A stretch of DNA of 64,000 nucleotides from Orientallactaga sibirica (GCA_036365145.1 JAEOAD010000040.1:15537501-15601500); one strand, 5' to 3'; shown: positions 32,791 to 44,110, numbered from the stretch's first letter. The notes: generated by a model from the letters alone, not told the origin. Numbers and translations are program-made.

Positions 32791-33008
32791 TTGAAGGCAT
32801 GCAAAGAACATTGACATATTGACAAAGACTGGATGTCATGAAAATTAAAGTATCACCCTGTTTTTCTTCATCTGAAAAATCACTTGGGCTCCAGTATTCA
32901 TAATATTATTCACTGTAGCCAAATGATAGAAGAAACTGGAATGTTATTTGGCGAATGAACGCAAAATGCAATGGAATGTTATTTAGCTTTCAGAAAGAAT
33001 TAAGGACT

Positions 33009-33236
33009 TTGGAGATGGCTCAGTGGTTAAGGCACTTGCCTGCAAAGCCTAATGGCCAGAGTTTCTGAGTTTGATTCCCCAGTATCCTAGTAAATCCAGA
33101 TGCATAAAGTGGTGCGTGCATCTGGAGTCCGTTTACAGAGGCTGGAGGACCTGGCATGACCCTTCTCTCTGTCTGTCTCTTTCCTATCTCTCTCTGCTTG
33201 CAAATAAATAAATAAACATATTTATTTAAAAAAATA
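33009..33236 (+). mobile_element. Dip-like SINE nested in L1
   Basis: TTGGAGATGGCTCAGTGG head, GAGTTTGATTCCCCAG box-B region and an AAATAAATAAATAAACAT tail, placed between two L1 C-terminal pieces. Confidence 0.92.
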
Positions 33237-33438
33237 CAATTCTAATATATAGCACAATATGAAGACTCCCAGAAGACATCATGCTAAGTAAATAAACCCA
33301 GAAGACAGTACTGTCCAGTCCCATTTATGTGAGGGGTCCTAGAACTAGTCTGCTTCAGAGACTGTACACTTAAAATGGTAAAGATGGTAGCTTTAATGTT
33401 ATATATGTTACCACAGAAATGAAAATACAAGTAAATCT

Positions 33439-33598
33439 GGGCTGGGGAGATGGTTCAGCAGTTAAGGCACTTGCCTACAAAGCCTAACGACCCCAGTTCA
33501 ATTGCATTCATCTGTTTGCAGTGGCTTAAGGCCCTGGCACGCCCATTTTGTCTGTCTCTCTCTGCTTGCAAATAAATAACTAATTATGTAATTACAAA
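33439..33598 (+). mobile_element. Internally deleted Dip-like SINE
   Basis: Head GGGCTGGGGAGATGGTTCAG joins, after CCCAGTTCAATTG, directly to CATTCATCTGTTTGCAG; about 50 bp of the core is missing. Followed tail-to-tail by an antisense copy. Confidence 0.88.
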
Positions 33599-33737
33599 AT
33601 TATTTTATTTATTTATTTGAGAGAGAGGCAGAGAGAAAGAATAGGTGCACCAGGTCTCCCAGGTCCTGGGGTATCAAACCTGGCTCCTTTGGCTTTTCAG
33701 GCAAGTGCCTTAACTACTAAGCCATCTGTCCAGCCCC
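33599..33737 (-). mobile_element. Internally deleted Dip-like SINE, inverted partner
   Basis: Antisense copy with the body shortened between GGTGCACCAGGTCTCCC and GGTATCAAACCTGGC. It abuts the preceding sense copy and forms a near-perfect fold-back in transcripts. Confidence 0.88.
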
Positions 33738-34065
33738 ATTATTCAGGCCTTTTATTGGAGCTTGTTTGGTTATCTCTGGTATCCTCTGGAGCAGAGACCA
33801 TTTAGTCCAGTCCAGCCTGAAGAGTTGCGGACTGGAATGTTGTAGAAGGCACTGGCTGCACTGGGCCTGCAGCTCTCTGCAGGCTGGTTCCGAGTGTGAG
33901 GAGCGGGGCTGCGCTATCTAGTTCCTGTGTTGCGGGTTACTCTACTCCTCTAAGGGGGTGCGAGACGTTGGCCATTGTCATGCCCTTCTTTCCGTGAGCA
34001 CGAGCCATGAAATGTGTTGAAACAGTTCTTAAGATAACAGTTTATGGACAGCTTTCAGACTGGCT
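33738..34065. other. Unique GC-richer intron sequence
   Basis: Locally GC-rich around 33830-33980 with several CpGs (GGAGCGGGGCTGCGC). No exon or RNA gene recognised. Confidence 0.4.
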
Positions 34066-34172
34066 ATTTTTTTCTTTTGAGATAGGGTCTTACTGTAGTC
34101 TAGTTTAACTATGAACTCTCACCTCCGCCTCCTGAGTGCTGGGGTTAAAGGCATGGGTAACCAGGCCTGGCT
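34066..34172 (-). mobile_element. Diverged, shortened B1
   Basis: GAGATAGGGTCTTACTGTAG and GTGCTGGGGTTAAAGGCATG survive; the centre is deleted. Confidence 0.75.
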
Positions 34173-34305
34173 TCCACAGGCCTTTTCGACCGGGCATTTT
34201 CTCCCACTTCCCCAAGCATTTGGTAGTCGTAGCTTTGCTCTGTGGATCTTGGAAGTCAAATACTACACTGGCTAGGGAATGCCCTATCACATTCTCCAGT
34301 AAGAT

Positions 34306-34526
34306 AGCTTTATTTTATTTTATTTTATTTTATTTTAATTTAATTTAATTTAATTTAATTTTATTTTATTTTATTTTTTTTTGGTTTTTCGAGGAAGGGT
34401 CTCACTCTGGCTCAGGCTGACTTGGAATTCACTATGTAGTCTCAGGGTGGCCTCGAACTCTCGGCGATCCTCCTACCTCTGCCTCCCGAGTGCTGGGATT
34501 AAAGGCGTGTGCCACCACACCCAGCT
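34306..34526 (-). mobile_element. B1 with (TTTTA)n tail
   Basis: The antisense poly-A tail has become a 75-bp TTTTA/TTTAA pentanucleotide repeat (34306-34380), followed by a full B1 ending CCACACCCAGCT. Confidence 0.93.
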
Positions 34527-35523
34527 TAGTTTCATTTATATTTTTATGTTCGCATAAGAGCTCCTAATTTGCCAAATGTAACTCTTTTTCTCAAGTGAGC
34601 AGAATGATATCATTTCTGTTCCTGGTAAGAGTTGTGAAGCTATTGCTTGGCCAAATCAAAAAAGCAAGCAAGGAAGAAGGAAAGAAGAAAATCAAACAAA
34701 GCAGGTTTTCAGGTCTTGTACTCATTTGATGGGGTCCTTCGTCATTGGGACAGAATCTACCAATAGTCCAAGGAAGGAGTGGCAATGTTGAGTTACTACT
34801 GACTGAAGAAGCGCGCCTCTTTCTTTTTCTGATGAGGGCGCAGAAAACCCGGCACTGACCTGCTTTTATTATTTATATTGGTTCCCTTGATGATAGACAA
34901 ATAGGCCTAACCTGGGGCCAAGAGTACCAGCAGGAAATTCAGGTCACGGATAGTTGCATTTTAAAGACTCTGGTTCTGAGAGGCTGCTCTGTCATTGTAA
35001 CTGATGGACTGATGGACGACAACAGGGCACAGAGCTCTTAAATCATTAAAGGTGGCCAGATACAGACAAGTGGCTGGCGGTCTTGTTGGACGCACAGTTC
35101 CAACTCCCTGTGGTCGCTTGTCCCTCCTTTTATGCAAGTTACGGCCCAGCCGGCCTGTTTACAGAAAACAGCCCCATCCACTTTGCAGCATCATGTCTCT
35201 TCCCAAGAGATGAAGAAAACAGCACAGAAACATTTCTGTCCCCCAGAAGCATCTGTGCATGTGAACCAAGCAGCCATTGAAGTTCTTTGCATCACTCTCT
35301 GAATTCAGGGCTTTCCCCTGTCCCCTTAGCCAAAGGCACATGGATCCCAAAGAGTTGACTTGATAAATCCTGTAGCGTCTTTACTTTTCCTGCTCTTGCT
35401 TAGGGTACATACTAATCTGTAATAAGAACTCTAAGTAGATAGCGCTGTCCTTCTCAGGACGCAGGAAACATGGCCTGGTATGATGGCATTTAAAAACTTT
35501 TTATGAAAGTAGAATATCCTATT
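34527..35523. other. Unique intron sequence
   Basis: About 1 kb of single-copy sequence with no recognised element. Confidence 0.45.
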
Positions 35524-35539
35524 GAAAAGTACAATTTTG

Positions 35540-35716
35540 GAGCCAGGCATGGTTATGCACGCCTTTAATCCCAGCACTAGGGAGGCAGAGGTAGGAGGAT
35601 CACTGTGATTTCGAGACCACCCTGAGATTACATAGTGAATTCCAGGTCAACCTGAGCCAGAGTGAGGCCCTACTTCGAAAAACTGAAAACAAACAAACAA
35701 ACAAACAACAAAAAAA
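35540..35716 (+). mobile_element. B1 SINE with TSD
   Basis: TSD GAAAAGTACAATTTTG (35524-35539) and GAAAAGTACGATTTTG (35717-35732). An AAAC-repeat tail precedes the second TSD. Confidence 0.94.
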
Positions 35717-35879
35717 GAAAAGTACGATTTTGACTAACTGAAGACCGCTGTGTGACCAGCTTCCAGATAAGCCTGGGTGATTACCAGCAGCCCTAGAATC
35801 CCACTTGTGCCGAGTCCCAGTTACTCTCTCTTCCCCAGGGTTGGTTAGGAACACTGAGAAACAGGCTCCTTTTCCTGGA

Positions 35880-36050
35880 TTTCTGCATTTCCCATAAAGG
35901 GGATTATAGACTAGGTTATTTTTCTGATATTTTAAATCCAGCATTATATTTGTGAGATCTGTCCCCTTCCTTGTTTTATGATATGATAGGTCATTCATTC
36001 TCATTGCTATGTAGTATTCCATTGTGTGACTATCCCATTTCAATGGCAGA
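35880..36050 (-). mobile_element. Possible L1 ORF2 C-terminal fragment
   Basis: TATGTAGTATTCCATTGTGT on + corresponds to the MEYYIAM-type L1 C-terminal motif on the minus strand. Short and diverged. Confidence 0.5.
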
Positions 36051-38081
36051 GAAAGTTTGCAGAATCTGTTTTAACATCCAGGAGACTTTCACTGTTTCTC
36101 CCTGCATCAGAATCGTCTGTTCTCAGCCACAGGAAGCCAGTTGCTTCCAAATTCCCTGATTAGAGATTAAGCTGTGGACACCACTTGGGCTTTGAGTCCG
36201 TCCTCTTGTGTCATTTGCATCTGCTCACTCTCTCTGTTAAGTCTTCGATGTGTTCCTTTTAATTTTCTTGACTTTCTCATTTTTATTTCCCTGGACCTGG
36301 GCTTAGAACATCTTCCTGCCCCAAAATATGCATTTGTTCTATTCTTACATTTCATATCAGTTCTGTCCTCTCTACCATTTCCTTTGAACCACCTTCTCCT
36401 TTTCTGACCTTCCTTGCTTATAAAAACCTGAAACACTTCTAGACCCGTCTCTTTCTCTCCCCTCTGTTATCAGTCCAACAACAAGCTGTGCTGGCTTTAA
36501 TTTTAGAACATGTCTCTGTTCAAACAACCCAAACTACCTTCAAAGCTCCCACTGTGGATAGGCCTCAGTGTTTCTCAGTTGGGTCATTGAGATTGTTTCC
36601 TGGTTGTCTCCCTGCCTCTTCCTCCATCACCCCATCTTCTATTCTCTTCATCACATTCTGAGTGATAATCTTCAAAGCACAACAGATCTTAGCGGTGCTC
36701 TGCTCCAAACCCCTTTGACTTCAATCTCAGAAGAAAAGCGTAAATTCTGGCGGAAGGCTGGCTGGGCATTCCCCAGTGATCTGGCCCCTCCTCTGCTTCG
36801 GGTCTTACTCACCAACCTTCCTTTTCCCTTGCTAAGAGCTTGTCAAGACAACTTCTGCCTCATTTTTCTGGCATGTTATTCCTGCTCCTTCACACCCAAA
36901 ACCCACTCCATAGTCCTTTTAAAGAGCAGCTGTATCCTGTTTTCTGAGTTCGAGGCTGGATGCCTTTTAGAGCTCATCTCACAGCACATTGCATCCGTTC
37001 CCTCAGAGGAGTATGTGTGTATAGAAAACTGCTGTTTGTTAGCACATACTGAGTGCTGTACAGTATGATAGCCCTGGAGGCAAGTACCCAGAGACACTGC
37101 TGTCTGAGCCCCTGCCAGGCAGTGTAACGAGGGCTTGAGGGCGAGGAAACCATGGCATGGTATTATCGTGACAGGCATGTTTGCCTTAAGAACCAGAACT
37201 CTGTGCCACCTCTGGTGGTAAGGGAACTTCCTGCTGCTTTTGCTTTTCCATGAATGATCTCTTATTCGAGTGGGTTCCCTATATTCATCCTAGTCAGCAT
37301 CTTTGTGAGAACCCCCCTTCACAGGAGGGGATGGATTCGTCTCTCCGGCAAACTTCAGTTTCTCTTTGACTGGGAAGCACTGGAGAAGAAATGTGTGTTG
37401 GTCATTTGGAGAAACAGTCTTAGGTCAGATCCCAGTTCACCCATGCACGAGCTGACATCCTTGACAAGCAACCTTTCTCCACGGTGACGTAACAGTACGA
37501 TGCGTGCGGGGTAATTGGGAGGAGGAGTGGGGTGACCTGCCATCGCAGGCTTGCAGGTCTATGTTTATTTCCCTTCTCTGCTTCTGCACCAACTTCTTCA
37601 GTTTAGAAATGAGTGTGATTTCAGTAGCAGCTATGTTCAGTGGACCGAGTTGGGTCCTGGAGATGGCTTTGGGAATAAGATGTGGTTTTATGTCTTGGCA
37701 TGAGCTGGACATGAGTAAATAATGAAACTTGGGTGAAAAGAATCATGTTAAGAGGTTCCTCTGAGATCATAAACTAAGCACATTTAACTCAAAAAGGGTA
37801 ATTCAAAGAAGATAATATTTGAGGTGAATCTTGAGGCAAAGTGGAGAAAAGAAAGAGAACATTCTATGCAGGGAAATAAGCCTGTGCAAAATGCACAGCG
37901 GCAATGGGAAATTGTTCAGAACACTGACTTGCAATCTGTGAGGAAAAGATCCATGATGGATGAGCCTGAGCAGTTAATTAGGGCCGAGGAAGTAAAAAGC
38001 ATGGACATGCTATGATAAGAGCTCTGTCAAGAGGCCTTTCTCATTCAATGCCTCTAAGCATATCACTTTTTATATACAAAC
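36051..38081. other. Mostly unique intron sequence with a MIR remnant
   Basis: Two kilobases with few repeats. A MIR-like core lies near 37405-37485 (GTCAGATCCCAGTTCACCC then CCTTGACAAGCAACC). Open frames (e.g. 36568-37068) are not supported by splice sites or family resemblance. Confidence 0.45.
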
Positions 38082-38112
38082 GCCATAACCGCTGAGCCAT
38101 CTCTCCAGCCCC
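38082..38112 (-). mobile_element. Dip-like SINE head remnant
   Basis: Only the tRNA-like end, AACCGCTGAGCCATCTCTCC, remains. A LINE-type 5' truncation would remove this end, so loss of the body by deletion is more likely. Confidence 0.75.
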
Positions 38113-38378
38113 CTGTATGCTGCATTTTGTTTTGGAAAGAGACAAATCATGGCTGGAGATAATGATAATTGCAGCACTGGTAGTAGAAGGAGTGGAGAAG
38201 AAAGGACGCATATATTGAAAGCATTGGCCCTTAGTCACTGACTTGATATGGTGAGGACAAAGAAGGACCCCAGTAGAGTCAAATTTCTGACTTGGCCAAG
38301 TGGAAGAATGATGGTACCACACTACAGCACAGGGTACACAGGATGGAGAGGAGCTTGAAGGTACAAAACTGACTTCAG

Positions 38379-38599
38379 GAGCTGAGGAGATGCCTCAGTG
38401 GTTAAAAGAGCTTGCTTGCAAAGCCTGATGGCCTGGGTTTGGTTCCCCAGTACCCATACGAAGCCAGATGCACAAGGTGGCGCATGCATCCAGAGTTCAT
38501 TTGCAGTGGCAGGAGGCCCTGGTGTGGGCACACACACACTCTCTCTCTTTTTCCCTCCCCTCTCTCCTTTTCTCTCTGCTTGCAAATAAATAAAATTAG
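38379..38599 (+). mobile_element. Dip-like SINE with TSD
   Basis: TSD AAACTGACTTCAG/AAACTGACTTTAG at 38366-38378 and 38600-38612. Full length with a CA and CT tract before the tail. Confidence 0.94.
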
Positions 38600-38612
38600 A
38601 AACTGACTTTAG

Positions 38613-39003
38613 TTTTAGATACACTGAATTAAATTTGCAGGTGCAATGTGCAGTGGAGAAGTCCAGTAGGGTGCTGGGCTGGGTGTTGAGAGGAAGAGAC
38701 ACTTACCTAGAAATAGTACGTTCATCACTTGTGGAAGTCGGTAGTCAAGTCGATGGTTATACAAAAACCAGCCTTCAGTGGCTCAGGTAGGATGGTGTAT
38801 TTCACTTTCATGTTGCCGTCCAGGGCTACTTGAGTGGTCTAGTCCAAATGCCACTCAAACAATATGGTCCTTGGACCAACAGCATTGATATCAACCTGAA
38901 AACGTGGTAGAAATGCAGAGTCATCAGTCTGTGTCCTCACACCTGGCACATTTAGTCAGAATATGTTGTAATTTATACACACATTACATCCTGAGAAGCT
39001 ATG
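38613..39003. other. Unique intron sequence
   Basis: Nothing recognisable. Confidence 0.45.
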
Positions 39004-39137
39004 GCCGGGTGTAGTGGTGTGCACTCCTTTAATCCCAGCTCAGGAAGCAGAGATACAAGGATTGCCTGGGGCTACAGAATGAGTTCCAGGTCAGCCTGGG
39101 CTAGAGTGAGACTACCTTGAAAACAACAACAAATCAA
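39004..39137 (+). mobile_element. B1 SINE, slightly shortened
   Basis: GGCCGGGTGTAGTGGTGTGC to GAGTGAGACTACCTTGAAAA, with a small central deletion. Confidence 0.9.
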
Positions 39138-39300
39138 GGTAATTCCGGTACATGTACACACATGTTCATAGGAGCAATGGTCACAATAGTCAAAAGGTGA
39201 AAAGAGCCCAAATGTCCACCAACTGAGAGCTGGATAAGCACGTGAAGGTGTTTGCCTACAGTGGAACACGACTCAGCCCTGACAAAGAAGCTCAGATCCA
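39138..39300 (+). mobile_element. L1 ORF2 C-terminal fragment
   Basis: GAGCCCAAATGTCCACCAAC and GTGGAACACGACTCAGCC are L1 ORF2 3'-end hallmarks. Frames are broken. Confidence 0.7.
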
Positions 39301-39486
39301 GGGAACCCATCTTGTTGTCGTCTCATCCTTCCTTCCTGAAAACAGTGTTGAAGTTGGTTTACCTTCACTCTGACTTCATTTCAGCTGTGGGTCAGGGCAA
39401 ACAGTATAGAAAATGATGAATTTTCCTTTTCATTTACCCCTTTAAAATTAGTAAGTCCTTTAAATGCTAATATGAAGAATATACTT

Positions 39487-39663
39487 AGCCGGGCGTGGTG
39501 GTGCACGCCTTTAATCCCAGCATTCGGGAGGCAGAGGTCAGTGGATCGCCGTGAGTTTGAGGCCACCCTGAGATTATATAGTGAATTCCAGGTCAGCCTG
39601 AGCTAGAGTGAGACCCTACCTTGAAAAACCGAAAAATGAAAAACACCAAAAGAATTTTAAAAA
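39487..39663 (+). mobile_element. B1 SINE with TSD
   Basis: Exact TSD AAGAATATACTT at 39475-39486 and 39664-39675. Close to the apparent consensus. Confidence 0.95.
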
Positions 39664-39675
39664 AAGAATATACTT

Positions 39676-39984
39676 TACGAAAAGTGACTTTATTTTCAAA
39701 ACTGAAAATGAGTGAGAGAATGGCATTGGCTTGTATTTTTAAAAATCTTGTTGATGTGTCACTGATAGAAAACAGTGAGACACTCATATTTGCTTCTTTA
39801 TCAGTGTGTTGCCATATGTTGTTTTGGTGGAAGTATATGAAGAAAATCCAGATTTATGCAAATACATTGTTGGAATAAGAAATATTTTGATAGCTTTTTC
39901 AGATGCTTGTGTATAATCTCTTCTGATGTCGTATTTAAACTTTATTCCAAATTTAAGGCTGTAACATGGAATTGAAAAGCATAT
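39676..39984. other. Unique intron sequence
   Basis: AT-rich; nothing recognisable. Confidence 0.45.
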
Positions 39985-39998
39985 CAATGAGTGTATTT

Positions 39999-40219
39999 GT
40001 TTGTTTGTTTGTTTATTTATTTATTTATTTATTTATGACAGAGAGAGGGAGAGAGAGAAAGAGTGAGAATGGGTGCACCAGGGCCTCCAGCCACTGCAAA
40101 CAAACTCCAGATGCATGCACCACCATGTGTATCTGGCTAATTTGAGACCTGGAGATTCGAACCAGGATCCTTAGGCTTCACAGGCATGCGCCTTAACTGC
40201 TAAGCCATCTCTTCAGCCC
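39999..40219 (-). mobile_element. Dip-like SINE with TSD
   Basis: TSD CAATGAGTGTATTT/CAATGAGCATTTTT at 39985-39998 and 40220-40233. The tail is a TTTG/TTTA tetranucleotide run. Confidence 0.93.
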
Positions 40220-40233
40220 CAATGAGCATTTTT

Positions 40234-40534
40234 ATTTCTTCACATTAATCCGCTGGTTGTCTTAACTTTAATCAGTTCTCTCTCTAGGCCTGGTTTTCTG
40301 ACATCACTCATTGGTCATTTGAAAAGCTTGAACTCACTGAAATTTACAGATCTTCCAAATGGTGATCATTTTATGATGCAAATAAAAATTCACATTTCAA
40401 TGTCATTACTGATCTCATCAGATGGCAGTGGCAGATACATTCTCCAAAACTCTAAGTTTTGCCAAAAAGCCAAGATTTTGTCACTGACAATAAATATATC
40501 AGATTTTTCCTTGAAGGAATGGGCTCATTTGGCA

Positions 40535-40535
<1 letters not shown>
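40234..40535. other. Unique intron sequence
   Basis: Nothing recognisable. Confidence 0.45.
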
Positions 40536-40575
<40 letters not shown>

Positions 40576-40700
40576 AGACAAGGACTTGTTATCTAGTGTA
40601 GGCTGGCTTTATATTCACTTTGTAGCCCAGCTTGGTCTTGAATTTATACTCCTCCTGCCTGAGTGCTGAAATTATATGTGTGCCACCACTTCACTTGATT
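40536..40700 (-). mobile_element. Diverged B1 with 38-nt T-run
   Basis: The uninterrupted T-run at 40537-40574 is the longest homopolymer in the window. It is followed by a B1 with degraded GAGTGCTGAAATTATATG. Confidence 0.8.
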
Positions 40701-40889
40701 TTTTATAAAATGTTTGCCAAATAGCCAAGTCTTAATAATGGCAATTTATTTGTCATTATTTCAATAACAATGGGGTTGAATGAAGATAAACAATTAGTTC
40801 AGTTCCCAAATCAAACAATTGCAAAGTTGTCTAGAGAGATAACCATTGTACAGCAGGCTGTACACATCATTTTCATTCTGTCAGTATCT

Positions 40890-41003
40890 GTCTTCCTTGT
40901 CGTGGTCTTACTATGTAACTCAGACTGGCCTTGAACTCAGTCTTCCGGCCTCAGCCTCTTAAGGTCTGAAAATACAGGCATTTACTATTGGGTCCAGCTT
41001 CAT
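40890..41003 (-). mobile_element. Old B1-like fragment
   Basis: CTCAGACTGGCCTTGAACTC and ATACAGGCATTTACTATTGG follow B1 order with heavy divergence. Confidence 0.65.
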
Positions 41004-41010
41004 GAAGGGA

Positions 41011-41178
41011 ATTTTTTTTTTTTTTTTTTTTTTTGGTTTTTTGATGTAGGGTCTCACTCTAGCCGAGGCTGACCTGGAATTCACTATGTAGTCTCAGGGT
41101 GGCCTTGAACGCACGGCAATCCTCTTATCTCTGCCTCCTGAGTGCTGGGATTAAAGGCGTACGGCACCACACCCTGCT
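41011..41178 (-). mobile_element. B1 SINE with TSD
   Basis: Exact TSD TTCATGAAGGGA at 40999-41010 and 41179-41190. Confidence 0.95.
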
Positions 41179-41199
41179 TTCATGAAGGGACTTCTTAAA

Positions 41200-41322
41200 T
41201 GAATCTCCTCTCCTCTCTTCTCCTCTCTTCTCCTCTCCTCTCCTCTTTCTTCTCTCTTCCCTTCCCCTCCCTTTGCTCTTTCTCTTCTCCCTTTCCCCCT
41301 TTCCCCCCTTTTCCCTGTAGCA
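41200..41322. repeat. Pyrimidine-rich low-complexity tract
   Basis: CTCCT/TCTTC repeats followed by CCCTTT runs, interrupted by one G at about 41274. It may adopt triplex structure. Confidence 0.88.
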
Positions 41323-42339
41323 GGTCTATGGCAGGTGTTTTGGGGGTACAGAGGTCCTTGAGCACTTTCTTGGTCCCCCACTGGAATAGCTCATTGGCCT
41401 ACAAACACTGGCTGAGAGCATTTCAGAGATGTGATTCCCAGCAGTGGCTTGAAGTTCCACCGGGTGACTGCAGGTTCTGCCTTTCAGTGGAGCAGGTGTG
41501 GAGCCAGCTTGGGCCACCCTGTTGTCATACAAAGTATACTCCTGATGCCAGAATGGAGACGTGATATTTTAATTCAACCAAAAGGTCCGTTCTGAGGACA
41601 ACATGCCTTTACAGAGGGCCTTTGTGTGGGGTTACCAGGGACTGATTCAAGAATAACATGGGCCCCAGACTGCAGATCAACAGAAAGCTTTGTCATTCTA
41701 GACAGCTCCAGTCCTCTACCTCCTGCTAGTAGGTCCATTTATATAAAAGTGAATGAGAAATTTAATCCATGGGACTTTACAAAGAAGCCTTTAAAAAAAA
41801 AAATCTTAGTTTAAAAAAAATCTCTCTTTGGTGGGTCGTGGTTTGCAGGTCCTTTTCCAATGGTAGCATTCGTAATGTTTACATTTCATCTGACCGTTTA
41901 CTAACTTGTAGTGAATCTACGATGTGGGTTTAAACCCAGTATTTGTAGGCTGCCCCCCTCTATTTGAGATGACCAACTTCCTATTCCTAGAAGGTGTGCC
42001 ATTCCCATATCACCTGTCTTAACTAGTTCTGCTGGGTAGGAAAGGACCTTGTGGGGCACTAGGTGGTGGAACCAGCACTAACTTTATATGTATTGGAGAA
42101 CACATGCCAGGCACAGCAAAGGGATTAGCCTGGTAACATGTAAACTGTTACCGTATATTCCCAAATAAAAGAAAATGTTTTCTGCAAAATTAGCCCTTAG
42201 AAGAGAGGGCACCATCTTATGTTTGAGTCCTTTCAGAAACTGCTTTATTGCAGGTGTTATTCTATTTTAAACCACAGAGTAGTTTGTCCCAATGTTATGT
42301 GAATGGGTGCCTATGAAATGGGATTACCAAATATTCAGG
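41323..42339. other. Unique intron sequence
   Basis: About 1 kb of single-copy DNA. The frame at 41199-41564 is a low-complexity and unique-sequence composite without coding support. Confidence 0.45.
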
Positions 42340-42430
42340 CATTTATAGTATTATTTCTATTTTATACATGCGGAAATTGAGACTTGAGGGAAGTTAAGTA
42401 ATTTTCCCCAGGTCATACAGCTAATAGTAC
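42340..42430 (-). mobile_element. MIR fragment
   Basis: TATTTTATACATGCGGAAAT, then TTCCCCAGGTCATACAGCTA, in antisense MIR order. Confidence 0.7.
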
Positions 42431-42431
42431 A

Positions 42432-42469
42432 GGCCTTTTTTTTTTTTTAAATTAGTTTTTATTTGAGTG

Positions 42470-42519
<50 letters not shown>

Positions 42520-42716
42520 GGAATGAATATGGGCACACCAGGGCATTTTGCCACAGCTGCAAATGAATTCCACATGCATGAACCACCTGGCTTTACATGG
42601 GTACTGGGGAATTGAAAACCATGTGCATCTAGCTTTACATGGGTACTGGGGAATCGAACCCAGGTCATTAAGCTTTGCAGGCAAGTTCCTTAACCCTGAG
42701 CCATCTCTCCAGCCCT
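42432..42716 (-). mobile_element. Dip-like SINE with internal duplication
   Basis: The stretch CTTTACATGGGTACTGGGGA occurs twice about 48 bp apart, so the copy is about 50 bp too long. The body also carries an expanded GA microsatellite (42473-42515). Confidence 0.92.
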
Positions 42717-43181
42717 GGAGATCAGGCCCTTTCAAATATCATCTTACTTCCCATCTTCACTGTTAATCTGGTTGGGCTTCTTTAGTTTGCCTAGAAATAA
42801 GCTTCCATCTGGGAAATCCCTGACCTCTCCCTTCATCCTTATGAGGAAGTCCCCCCGTAAAAGCAGGGGTCAGAAATGGATAACATCTCTGCTGGCGCCA
42901 TGCGTTTATGGGCAACACAAGGGAAGTCTAGTTCACCTTCCAAACCAAGGTGGCACGGCCATCTGTCTCCCTTTGCCGGTGGAGCAATGCCCACTGCTCT
43001 CTGCGTCAGTCCCTGATCTCGGCAGGCGGTTCTGACGTGAGGAGCTAGCGGTTCCTTACACTGAGTTTCAGTCGTCTTTGCTGTCGTTTTCCAGTCTGCC
43101 CTAAAGGAGATTCCAGTGTGCCTGGAGCTGAATCTTAGCAGGCTGCTTTGCTTTACCTTGGCAATAAACATTGTGTGAAAT
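42717..43181. other. Unique intron sequence
   Basis: Nothing recognisable. Confidence 0.45.
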
Positions 43182-43425
43182 ATTCTTTTTTATTTGCAAG
43201 AGGAGACATTAGAGAGAGGGAGGGAGGGAAGGAGGAGAGAAGAGAGGAGAGGACAGGAGAGGAGGGGAGAGAATGGGCGGGTCAGTGTCTCTTGCCACTG
43301 CAAATAAACTCCAGATACATGTGCCACTTTGTGCATCTGGCTTTATGTGGGTACTGGGGAATTGAACCTGGGACATCAGGCTTTGCAAGCAATCATCTTT
43401 AACTGCTGAGCCATCTCTCCAGCCC
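43182..43425 (-). mobile_element. Dip-like SINE with purine-rich expansion
   Basis: The GAGAGA stretch has become a purine tract of about 60 nt (43210-43275). The head ends CTGAGCCATCTCTCCAGCCC. Confidence 0.92.
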
Positions 43426-43435
43426 CCATAAAGAT

Positions 43436-44110
43436 GTTTTAAGAATAGTTTGATTTACAGGAAAGTCTCAAAGAGAATACAAAGAATTTTTATACAACCC
43501 TCACCTTGTTTTTACAATATATATTATTGGAACCCATTTGTCAAAACTAAGTAACATGGCACATCAGTTACTTTCTTATTGCTGGGGCAAAATACCTAAC
43601 CAGAAGGAACTTAAGGAAGGAATGGTTTTTTTTTTTTTTCCAGATTAGAGTTTTGAGGGGAAGCCCAGCATGGCAGGAAAAGTTTGACAGGAGCAAAAAA
43701 AACTCCTGTCACATTGCCACATCCGCAGAGAGGAGACAGAGCTGAGTGCTCAGTGGTCAGCTAGCTTCCCCTTTTTGCTGAGTTCAGGAACCCAGTCTGT
43801 GGGATAGTGTCACCCACTGTTAGGGTGGGTCCTCCTGCCTCAGCTAATCTAACCCAGAAAAATCCCTCCTAAACATGACCAGAGATTTGTTTCCATGGTG
43901 ATTCCAAATCATGTCAACTAGAAACCCAGAAATTAACCATCACTTGGGCACATTACTGTTAAGCATAAACTCCACCCTTGGTTCGGGTTTCTTCCGGAAG
44001 TCCTTGCTCTGCTGTGCATCGTGTCCAGGGTAATGTTACATTTGGTGTTGGTGGATTTTGGTCTCATCTGCCATGTGAGTTTTCTAGTCTTGTTTTACAT
44101 GACCTTCATA
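43436..44110 (-). mobile_element. Ancient L1M-like 3' sequence split by an LTR
   Basis: GTTTGATTTACAGGAAAGTC with AATATATATTATTGGAACCC before the LTR, and GTAATGTTACATTTGGTGTT after it, follow an ancient mammalian L1 3' region as I recall it. Confidence 0.5.
43565..43916 (-). mobile_element. MT-like MaLR LTR
   Basis: TCAGTTACTTTCTTATTGCT start, GGTGGGTCCTCCTGCCTCAG in the centre and TGATTCCAAATCATGTCA end, in antisense order of a rodent MaLR LTR. Ends approximate; TSD not resolved. Confidence 0.65.

Larger units (their letters stand above)
28560..33438 (+). mobile_element. Old L1 (ORF2 span) broken by many insertions
   Basis: Sense-strand L1 pieces occur in correct ORF2 order: endonuclease start (28720-28868, AATGTAAATGGATCAAATTA), endonuclease body (29412-30430), and the RT region (30650-31345) with AAATCCCGGGACCTGATGG, the usual PGPDG segment. 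The C-terminal part follows (31640-31846 and 32800-33438, e.g. TTCACTGTAGCCAAATGATA). Many stops and frameshifts make it dead. It is the oldest layer at this locus. Confidence 0.8.

Noticed and set aside
33830..33990. Small CpG-island-like promoter
   Set aside because: GC-rich for only about 150 bp with few CpGs, and no first exon or TSS element is visible.
36568..37068. 166-codon ORF as a novel gene
   Set aside because: Starts from an arbitrary codon, has no family resemblance, no splice context and ordinary intronic composition.
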